Shown here one piece after another: positions 11,799-23,700 of a stretch of 64,000 bases of DNA; position 1 is the first letter of the stretch, and the number at the start of each line of letters is the position of its first letter. The DNA is from Owenia fusiformis (lineage: Eukaryota; Annelida; Polychaeta; Sabellida; Oweniidae), in assembly GCA_903813345.2 (NCBI GenBank), contig CAIIXF020000012.1, positions 22,766,184-22,830,183 of the forward strand, written 5' to 3'. The notes under the pieces are model-generated. The model did not search any database, was not told where the DNA came from, and worked only from the letters and a program-made list of their open reading frames with translations. A program made the translations under genes and the position numbers.

Positions 11799-14700
11799 CT
11801 GAAAAATAAAAATTCATGAACAGGCAGTCATGATTCAGTCTATTTTCTTCATATACCTTTCTACAGAGAGTAAAAAATACATTTTGGAAGAGACCCTCTA
11901 TTTCAGAAAATATGTGGAAACATATTACGAAACTACCCTTACGGAAATACTTTGCTGCTGCAGCGCTGCCGCAGCAAATTGGCTCCAAATGTTGGATGCA
12001 GGTAATTGCAGCCAATCGCTGCGGCAGCATGATGCTGCGACAGCATCATATTTGCAGCGAATTGGCTCCGACAGCGCTGCAGTTAATTGCAGCCTTCTCG
12101 GAGCTGGCTCCGACAGGGCTGCAGCAGCGAATTGGCTCCGACAGCGCTGCAGTTAATTGCAGCCTTCTCGGAGCTGGCTCCGACAGGGCAGTATTTTCCC
12201 GCTCTTTTTATACCAAAAGAAAGATGGCTGACAAAGAATGTTCAACTGTAAGAGATTTGGGTAATTTTATGATTTTATAATAATAGTATGAAAATGACCA
12301 ATCAAATATAGATTCAGAAGTTACTGACATACTTGAACATTCTGCATGTCTATTTTGTGAGAGATAAAATGTAAGTATTGCTGTGTTATTCCAGTTTAGA
12401 TGGGCAAATCTCATTTTCTTTGTGAATTTATAAAGGCTAAATTTTAATTCTATTCATACAGTCAAATTAAGTGGTCAAGCATAAATGTGTTGTGTATGAG
12501 GATTGTACCATGCAGTAAAAATATAAGGTATTTTATAAAGATTATGAAGATAAATACTGCTGGAGGCATAGAGGGTTCTTCAATAACTGGAGCCTTCTGG
12601 CCTTCAGGACAATTCTGAATGGGTAAAATCCCATAATAATTGCTTATATCATCTTACGTCCCGGGCCAACCTAAAATGAACAATTTGCGTGAGATTTCCA
12701 AAAATTGTGGTACTTTTATGGGAGATTTTTCCAAAATCTGGTAGTTTTTAAAAAAATTGGTAGTTTTCGCCGTAGATTTTAAAAATCGGGAGTTTTTGAG
12801 GTAAATTTTAAAACAACTGAAGTTTTTACGGTAGATTTGAAATAAAACAGTACTTTCTTAAAAAAAGCAGATTATCTCAAATTTTTTTCTAATAAAAGCA
12901 ATAGTTTTTGTGGTAAATTCTGCAAAAAGTGGTACTTTTATTGGAGATTTTAACCCAACAAAATCACAGCCATGCAACTATAATGGAAGAGATAGGCATC
13001 CATCATATTGGGTGAGATGTTTTCAATCTCCCTCCCCCTAAAATACCTCAGGCCAATGGTAGCCTTCTCTGCAATTGCTGCGGTTAACCGCAGCTCAAGT
13101 CCCAGAGTGAAATGGCTCCGACAGTGCTGCGGTTAACTGCAGCCTTCTCGCAGCATGCTGCGGCAGCCTAATTTGCATGCTGCGGGAGCGCTGCGGCAGC
13201 CTAATTTGCATGCTGCGGGAGCGCTGCGGCAGCAGGCTGCGGCAGCGCTGCGGCAGCCTAATTTGCATGATAAATTCCAATGCGCTGCGGCAGCGCTGCG
13301 GCAGCATGCTGCGGGAGCGCTGCGGCAGCAGGCTGCGGGAGCGCTGCGGCAGCAGGCTGCGGCAGCGCTGCGGCAGCAGGCTGCGGGAGCGCTGCGGCAG
13401 CAGGCTGCGGGAGCCAGTAAATTTCCGTAAGGGTAGGCAGAAGAATAGTAAATTGACCACGTTCGAATGTCTGAATAAATTAAGAGAAGAATATCTATGC
13501 AGCTCCTTACTCCAATATTTCTTTTGAGGTTAGTTTTTTGCTGTCTGGCCTTATAAGGTTCTTAACCCTCACATACATGTATCTCTAATATGTAACATAA
13601 TAAGGTACTAAGCCTAATTGTGTGTCATTACAATCCAACCTTACAAAGTTCTTAATCTTTACCCTTGTGTCAATCTTATTAAGTTTTTAACCTCTGTGTG
13701 ACTATTTACATTATAAGGTCATTAAGCCGAGGGTATCTACAATATAAATGTAACCTTATAAGGTTCTTAACCCTAATAAGTCTCTACTATATATAACCTT
13801 GCATGTCTACAAATCTGATAATGTTCTTAACCCTTGTGTGGGTGCATCTATTTTAAAACCTTATAATGTTCTTAACCCTTGTGTGGGTGCATCTATTTCA
13901 AAACCTTATAATGTTCTTAACCCTTGAGTGCATCTATTTTAAAACCTTATAATGTTCTTAACCCTAGGGTGCATCTATTATAAAACCTTATGATGTTCTT
14001 AAGCCTTGGGTGCATCTATTTTAAAACCTTATAATGTTCTTAACCCTTGGGTGCATCTATTTTAAAACCTTATAATGTTCTTAACCCTTGGGTGCATCTA
14101 TTTTAAAACCTTATAATGTTCTTAACCCTTGGGTGCATCTATTTTAAAACCTTATAATGTTCTTAACCCTTGGGTGCATCTATTTTAAAACCTTATGATG
14201 TTCTTAACCCTTGGGTGCATCTATTTTAAAACTTTATAATGTTCTTAACCCTTGGGTGCATCTATTTTAAAACCTTATAATGTTCTTAACCCTTGGGTGC
14301 ATCTATTTTAAAACCTTATAATGTTCTTAACCCTTGGGTGCATCTATTTTAAAACCTTATGATGTTCTTAACCCTTGGGTGCATCTATTTTAAAACCTTA
14401 TAATGTTCTTAACCCTTGGGTGCATCTATTTTAAAACCTTATAATGTTCTTAGCCCTTGTGTGGGTGCATCTATTTTAAAACCTTATAATGTTCTTAACC
14501 CTTGGGTGCATCTATTTTAAAACCTTATAATGTTCTTAACCCTTGGGTGCATCTATTTTAAAACCTTATAATGTTCTACCCTTGGGTGCATCTATGCTAA
14601 TACCTAATAAGCTTTGTAACTCTCATGCTTCTTTCTACTTACCCTAACTTAACTCTTGCATGTCTACTAACCTTATAAAGGACAAATCCTATCTGTAGCT

Positions 14701-17700
14701 CCTTAACCCCCATGTGCCTCTTTGACCTCCTATGTTCTTGCATTAGAGCAATCACAACACACGCTTTGCCTTTTGTCTCATCCTCATCTTCATCATCATC
14801 ATCATCTACAAATTATAAGTGAATAATAGTGATAACACCCTAAATAGCAGTGGTCAGGGGCGGTCCTGGAAATCAGAAGGGTTTGGGCCCAAATTTTGGA
14901 AATTTTGGACCCAAATTCTTGAAAATTAAGCCCAAAATTAAAAAATAATAATGTCCATTAATCACCCCTGCATGGCTGCCACTGGTGGTAATACCCTTAA
15001 TAACAGTGGTAGTAACAGAAAGCAATACTCATTCTCTAAATATTGGTGGTAATACATAATTGTGGTGTGATAGTGAGTGATCTGCAATGGCCAGCGAAAC
15101 TTCCCTTTGACTTTTACAAATAATTTTACAGGGTTGATTGTTGGTTTGATCTTAACCATCTCAAATGTAGCATTTATGAGTCTTTTGAACATGTTACATG
15201 TACATTTACACCAGAACTACAATATGGATCTAAAGTAACTTTCAAATAAGGCCATGCTTCACCACACCTATAAAATCACTCTGCTGCAAAGAGAAACCCT
15301 CCGTGTCGTGACTCCTCAGTGCTACGTATACCGTACTTATATTGAAACCAGAACAACGGCAACGCCAAAGCGTAGCGAATCCCATCGAACAGAAATGGCT
15401 GGCATTTTTACAAACAAAATATATAGCAAACATCATAAAACAACACACAAGAAAGGCCACCATTTTCAAAATGGTTGCTCACTAGCCAAGTTGTCATCAG
15501 AAGAAATAATATGCTTTTAAGTAGCCACCTATAAAATCTTTAAAAAATCGCATACATGTACTTGTAAAATAACACACATAAAAATGGTGGCCATTTTTCA
15601 AAATGGCTGACTACTCCCCAAAGTTTTATTAGACAATGTGCCATGCTTAAAGTATTCACATATCAAATATGAACAAAATTGCTCCACTACTTTTCGAGTT
15701 ATAGTAAAAAATGTAAAAATGACAGCCATTTTTATAAAATGGCTGCCTACTATCTGAAGTGTCATGAGACAGTGTGCAAGGCTCATGAGTATTCACATAC
15801 CAAATATGACCAAATCGCTTCACTACTTTTCAAGTTATAGTAAAAATGGCCACCTACTACCCAAAGTGTCATTAGACAGTGTGCCATGCTTATAGTATTC
15901 ACATATGAAATATGAAACATACCAAATATGAACAAAATCGCTTCACTACTTTTCGAGTTATAGTAAAATACGTTAAAATGGCGGCCATTTTTCAAAATGG
16001 CCGCCTTCTACCAAAAGTGTCTTTAGGCAGTGTGCAATGCTTATAGTATTCACATACCAAATATGAACAAAATCGCTCCACTACTTTTCGAGTTATAGCA
16101 AAAATCGTAAAATAACGAGTAAAGGCCGCCATTTTTCAAGATGGCTGCCATGTGCTTCTTTAATGTCTACATTTATAGCTTTATTAATGTCCTTCATAAT
16201 TTTTTTACATTTAAAACATATTGCTATTACAGTTATACATATTGCACCTAAATTACTGTAAAATCGGCACTAAAATGGCCGCCATTCTGAATTGAGCGGC
16301 CATTTTGAAAATCGGCTTTCGAGCAGAACTTCTACCCCCATAGGGTATATGTGTACAAAATATGAACAAAATCGGGCCAACGGTATTTGAGTTATCGCCC
16401 GGACGGACGGACGGACAGACAGACGGACGGACGGACGGACGGACGGACGGACGGACGGACGGACGGACGGAGGCGTTCCCTATATCCCTCCGAACTTCGT
16501 TCGATGGGATAATGATAAATGCTAATAAGCTCACTTACCAACATCAGTGATGTGAAGGTCAAATTGTGGATTGGTTGCGAAACTGTCAAGGTCATTCCTA
16601 CATCCCCCTGCTGTATCCTCTTTCCACTCACCATGTTCATACATGATGCACCCTCCTAGGAAATTAACAGGAAGGGAAATGTAAGGGGAGTTAAAGAGTT
16701 GACGATAAGCAGATAAATTGAGGATAAGCGGGTCTTAGCATTTTTATCATACATTTTAGCAATATTTACATTCTAGTACGGTGTACCTTCATACTTAATC
16801 AATTGATGATTTATTTTACGATTGAAACTGTGAAAATAACATTCCATGGTTCTATATGTGTTGTAACTTTTAAAATCTAAAATAATATATGTACACTGTA
16901 CTCATCTTGAAGGTGGAAATAAAGAAACATAAACATCATCCTTTTGGTATTCTGCCATGCTTGCTAAGGTTTGCTTTACCAATTTTTGGATCCTGACTGA
17001 CAAATTAAATACATGTGTACCTTGGTCGGCATCTCCGTCACCATCAAAATCTGGTCCTGTGGTACAGATGGTCACTTGGTTGAATTGGGCACAGAAATCA
17101 TCAAAGCTCATCCAGAATTCACCATCTCCTTTCTCAGTAAATCCTACGGCTTTCTTAACACTATCATCCACGTTGTCCCAGTTTGAATGCCTGAAGTGAT
17201 TGAGAATAATGTTATTTTATTTCATTCTATTCTGTTTTGCTAAATTATTCCAGAAGTGGATGTGCATGCAATATTCATCATTTTCAACAATTTGAAATAT
17301 TAATTGCCTTCAAAGGATGGGTATCGATATGGTGAACTTTTTGAACACAGGTTTCGTTTAAAACCATCCTCCTAAGCAGGTGTTCAGAATCTGTACCTCC
17401 TTCTTCCCCCCTGCTATAACAAATTTAACCATCTTATTATGCGCAATGACTTATACATGATTTCTGTCGCAGTGTTACGACAGTCAATCAGATTGCGAGT
17501 TTTTAATCGGGGAAATACTAGAGCGCCTGACAGTACTGTCAACCCCCAAAGATTTTCTCGCGGGACAGATTTTTTAGACCCAGTGCCAAAAATTCGCGGG
17601 ATTTTGCGGGACATCCGCCTAAATTCGCGGGATTTCGCGGGACATTTAAGGAATTTGCGTGATTGCGCTAATAGGTCGAATTTCGATTAAAATTCGCGGG

Positions 17701-20700
17701 ATTTCGCAGGACCATTCGAGGGACAAACAAGTTAATTGCGGGACAGTTAACAGGGTAACCACCCTAAGACTTCATAGAGGGGCAATTTCTTTAGACAAAG
17801 TGCCCTAAAATTGCAGGATTGGCGAAACATCCACCTAAATTTGCGGGATATCGCAGGACATTCAAGGGATTTGCGTGATTGGGGCATAATGTAAAAGTAC
17901 TCAAATTAAAATTTCAGATACTGATTTATCACATATAATGCACTTAACTTAAGTAAATGTCAACACAATTCCACACAATACGCATAGAAATATTATTAAG
18001 AAAAACCACACTTGTGAGTACCGTAATCCAACACGAAATTCAAAAATTCTGAACAATACTTTGCACTTATGGCGTTCGTGACCAACTATGAAACATTTAC
18101 CCCTCATTGTGTTATATATTAAAATGTACCTTTTCATATAGGGGTCCGATAGGGGTCAACCCAGTTGTCCGAAACCCAATTCTCCGAATCCGAGCAGTTT
18201 TCCGAAACCCAGACAGTTGTCCGAAACCCAGTTGTTCGAAAATAAGGGGATCTTATCTTAAAAATACAATTTCTTTAAGCGAATCTTGTCACAACCTCTG
18301 CGAGTCACGACAACATAACATTGGAGTCACGTTAACATCATTGCAAAATTAGGCTAAGTCAATACGTTAATTGTTTAATGTTTAGCCTACGAAAGTTCAT
18401 GGGTAACTCGAGAACTAGAAAATACAACCAAATACTTTTCGAACGTACAATAGCAATATTTCTCACCTAACGTTTTCATAATTTTAGGAACGTATTTTAA
18501 ACACATGATAGCCAAATATATCAAGATACTATATCTGCCTAATGTAGTTATGTAGTGTTCACAAAGTTTTGAAACATATTTTATCTAGATCCTTCAGAAA
18601 TTAACTTATCCAATAAATTACTTTACTAGCTCTAGTATCTTGCATGACTCGTTCATAAAATTCTTTAATTCTACCTCGTTCCCAATACTTCCTCAGACAG
18701 ACAAGAAATTGAAATCACACCCGTTTGTTTGCGTGACAGAATATGCCACGCAAAAATACTTATACGCACTTTCTCTGATTATTGTCAAGCAAATACAGTT
18801 TAGGAGAAGAAAATAAAAAAAAAATGCCGGAAACGAAGGCCGAAAAACAAATTCCAAGTGGTTAGGTTTAGAATGCTTTGTTCTTTTACGATTTGATAAG
18901 AGACAGAGACTAAGAAATTAAATGCGACGAAATATTTTGACAACGTAATATTGTAAACTCTTTTATGTTTAAAGTTCTATGCGTTAACTTATTTTATCTG
19001 TTTCAAAATGTTTCATTTTAATTTGGCTATAAAAAGAGATTGAAGATAAACTGTTCCGTAATATATATTGTGTTTTAATAACCGCTTTAAGATCACAATG
19101 TAAAATAAATCCCCCGTTCCTGCCATTCTAGTAGCACCATGTAATGGGTGCAATTCTAAGTGAGAAAGAGTGAGAGAGATCTATAAACATCAGAATGCGT
19201 CCATCCAATTAATTTGGCCAAATATATGGCATGAAACTGGCGTAAGCTTAACTTGGTACGGTCCCCCTTTCTCTGGTAAATCATGACTATATTTTTCGGA
19301 GTATTGGGTTTCGGACAACTGGGGTGTACCCTTTAGCTTCGGGGATTGTTACAATTTTGAAAATTCGCGGAGGTCAAAGCCGACATTTGCGGGACTTCGC
19401 GGGACATTGCGGGACACGCGAATTAGCCAAATTTTGATCAAATTCGCGGGATAATCCCGCCATTCGCGGGACACTTGACAGCTCTGGCCTGATTAAACTG
19501 AATCACGTGATCTTATTATGCGCAATGACTTATACATGATTACTGTAGCAGTGTTGCGACAGCCAATCAGATTGCGAGTTCTTAATCGGGGAAATGCTAA
19601 CTGCTTATCGCAGGGGGTAAAAAGAAAGAATATATTCTGGATTTTGAAGCCCTGTGATTGGAGGTTGCTCTTAAAGATTCTCGCAATCTTTATCCAATCA
19701 GCGTTTGCGATGTGTACCGGCTCACGTATAAAAGGCGAATCCAACTCAAATCCATGCAGGGGTGTATGAGGTACTCGAATAGGAAAGAGCTCGTGAAATC
19801 TAAATTTATATGCACATGGTCAATGTTTACACATGTTTGGAGTTATTGAAGAAAATTTGATATGGGTGTGGTTCCGAACTTGAAGTCATTGCTGGAAAAT
19901 ATGATTTTAATACGTGAAATTGTATCGATAAATACAGCACTAAAAATAACAGTACACATGAAGTACATGTATTATTGTGTCCAGAAATGTTTGAAACCCT
20001 TATGGAAAATTCTGTCTGCATTTTGTCACCATTGCTCTTTCTTCCCGCATTCTAGTGCTGTTTGATTGAATATATTAATTAATGTATTTCTAACTAAAAT
20101 ATACCACTTTTTTTTATAAACCACAAACATTTAGATCATAAAAAAATTATTCAATACTTGAGTGAGCACGATATGCAAGGGTTACTAAGTTGACACAGTA
20201 TGACCACTGATATTGTGTTAGTCCATGCACACAGCGTAACACCCCTCACTTGCATAGTGAAGTGACTAATTGGTTTATGTTTACGTTTTAATGTGTTTTG
20301 TGTTCCTTGTTACAGCAAGGGGGGCCAGTAAAGTAGACTAACATGTTTGCATGGCAATTTTTGATCGAATATGTGAGACACTTTAAACCAGTCATCAAAA
20401 AATTCTGAAAGTTTTACACATCGTCAATTTAATGGTCATCTTTTGAATGGTAACAATATAATTTGAAGTAAATATATATGCTTTTCTCAAAGTTGTTTCA
20501 GAAAGCACACCAGATACTTATTTTGTTCTTGGTATCATGCATGTTTGGAATGAAATGAAACATCTATCCGAATCATTTGAACAAAATGACATAAACAAAA
20601 CGTGTTTAGGTGTCTCACTATTACAATTGTACAAAGGAAAGTTGGTTGTTTTAAAAAAAAGTATCTTGTTAATGAAATAAAAGGCTTATCTTAATTTTTA

Positions 20701-23700
20701 TCAGGCGGGACTCATATGGGCGCTAATAAGGACAACTTTTTGAACTGTTTTGACTTACTTTAAGCGCCTGGGCGCCTACTACGGCAAATACGGTATATAA
20801 AATATATAGAAATAATTTTCCCATTAAATTGTTGTCAATCAGTCACAATTACATAAAGGACCGTTTTCAATAATTGGTTTAAGAGAATTCAGTTTACCAT
20901 ATCGATACCAATCCTTTTACAAAAGTAATTTTAACCATATGTATTACATTATAAAAGAAAAGGAAGTGTAAAATATTTTACCCATCACTCCATGGCCCAT
21001 TCCATTCTGTTGAATCACCCCATGGATTTCTAACTCTGATCAACTTTTCGAAACCAGCTCCTTCCTGTTTAATCTACAAACAAATATAAAGCATGAGAAA
21101 AATGTATAGTTGTTTAAAGCAGTAGCAGTATAGAATAAACTAGCAGTATAGAAATAAATAAGTAGTATAGAAATAAATAAGTAGTATAGAAATGAATAAC
21201 CAGTATAGAAATGAATAACCAGTATAGAAATAAACTAGCAGTATACAGTATAGAAGTAAATTAGCAGTATAAAAATAAATATTGCAGTGTGGTAGCTTAG
21301 GCAAAGTTAAGATTCTAAATTGAAGAGAATTTGCCATGATCAGGAAAAAATCTACAGCATATGGCATTATCATTAAAAATAATCTACCCAATATAACAAT
21401 CAAAGTTCTAAAAGAGATGGCATTTTGGTATAGATGTGAGTATAATACTTTACCCTTGCAACTCCGGTGATAGTGTAGGCATGCCCTGACACTAAACCAT
21501 TTTTATCAGCATGGTCTGATGATCTCCAGTCACCCTATAATTGAAGAAGAACATTCAATTAAAGACTCAATTTTGATTCATGCTATAACAGTATCATAAA
21601 CTGTGACATAGTGTAGTCAGCAGGGTGGTGGTCTAAACACACAATACAAGACAACACAATATGCTATATAATTCAAGAACTGTTTGGTTCTATGATTCTA
21701 ACAACTGAGAATTCAAATGCCTCTTACAGGATATGTAAGCACGTAAGAGTTTGCTTTTACAGAAAATACGTTCTTTTTTCCACACCAAAATTATTGATAC
21801 ATTAGCATGCCTTTTCATTTCAACCAAGCTATGTAAATCAAGTCCAATAATACCAATAGTTCCACTTAGAGGCTTGGTAGCGATGGTGAACTAAATTGAA
21901 CACATGTTTCTCTTAAACCAGTCATTAAAAAATCTGAAAAAATTACAAATCATCAATTTAATGGTCATCTTTTGAATGGTCACAATTTAAAAATCCGACA
22001 CTTCTTTTGTTCTTAATACCATATGTTCAGAATGAATTGAAATTTCTATCCGAACCTTATTGTAAAAAAATAACATATACGCAACGTTTTTAGGTATCTC
22101 AATATTGTAATTGTACAAAGAAAAGTTTGGTTCATTTATAAGATAATCTTGTTAATGAAATAAAAGGAACTTTTTATCTGTTTTGGGGGTTTTATTTTAT
22201 GTTTTGATTACTTTTTTTTAAATGAACCAAACTTTATTTTGTTTAATTATGATATTAAAAGGTCGAAGAAAATGCACTGTGTCTTTTTACAGAATGTTTT
22301 CAATGATTGGTTTAAGAGAAAAACATTGTTGAATTCAGTTCTCCATATCGATCCCAATCCTTTGCCTTTCATATTATAAGATCCTGTCTATGCCTTTGCT
22401 CAAACATAAAATTTAGATTAACTATGAAACAAAAAATATTTTCAGGAATGTAATATCAAAAATCACCTTCTTAGAACAAGCTATGAAAGAACCTGCTTTT
22501 TGAGCTCTTCTGAATTTCTGGTACAATTTATTGTCTGGGTTATTGTAAATGTCATATATCTCCCCTAGTCCTCCAGTCAGATCAACCAGGGCATCCATAG
22601 ACTGGCCTCCCTCTATAGCTTCATATGAGCCATGCAATCTGAAAATGTGTAAAAATGGTTTGGCGTCAAATCTAGTAGATCAGTGAGACTAGGTAAATGA
22701 CAACTGGGTGATATTTGGCTGTTAGGCTTTGATATAGATGATTTGGCTACTTTAATTACGGCGTTACATCGTCTCGCCAAACTTAACCATTAAATCATTT
22801 CGAAGCATCTAAAATATATTATAACACCCTATGCAGACAGAGCCTGTGGGAAATATTGGGTGCGGAGCAAATGAGCGGAGGGTGCGGAGCTAACGGTCAT
22901 TTTTGAATTTAAATTTGGGATATTTCTGAAGCTAAGCCGTTTTGGGACTTCAAATATACCAAAATATGTGTATTTGACACCAAATATCAATACAATTGTG
23001 AAAATAGTAGTGCAATTCATTCTATAGCGACGCAGTGTTCCTTAAACCTTTCCCAGACCTATATATTTTGAAATTATCCTTTTAATACTGAGTCCCCAGC
23101 ATTCATAAAAAATGGTGTTCAAGGTACACTATCTATACAAATTATTTTTGCATCTTGGAAGCCAGGCAGTATCTTTGTGATTTTATAAAAATTCGGAAAT
23201 GTTTTTCAGATATGAGCCCCCTCTAAATATTGGGTGCGGAGGAGCTCCATAAACGTACCTCCGCACCCAATATTTAGAGGGGGCTCATATCTGAAGAACA
23301 TTTCCCTTATTAGATATTCGTTTCACGGACCTAGGTTCGAGGTCATTCAAAACTAATTCTAAACTGAAGAGTGAAGACAAAGCCCTCTTTTAAGAAGTAA
23401 GATTAAAGGAATGCAAAGGGTATTTTTAAAGCTTGTTTATAGTTTGACAGTTTTTAATAAACATATAAATATTTGGGAAACATGTGAATTCATGTGAACA
23501 GATGCAATCAATTTAAACACGTCACTGATACTCACTTTGCATACGCTTTCTCGAGTAATGCCACCCAGAATTCAGTCTCATCTGAACAGCGTGCATATAC
23601 GAGCTGGTTGTTTTTTGTTGGAAGAAGATCATCAATCAGGACATCAATCCATTCGCCAAACCTCCAGAATTTAAATTTGACAGCACCCTTGTACCCTGGA

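Noticed and set aside
13095-13527. Open frames of LRQQAAGA or LLPQRSRS repeats
   Set aside because: Translations of the ctgcggcagc array inside a TIR element.
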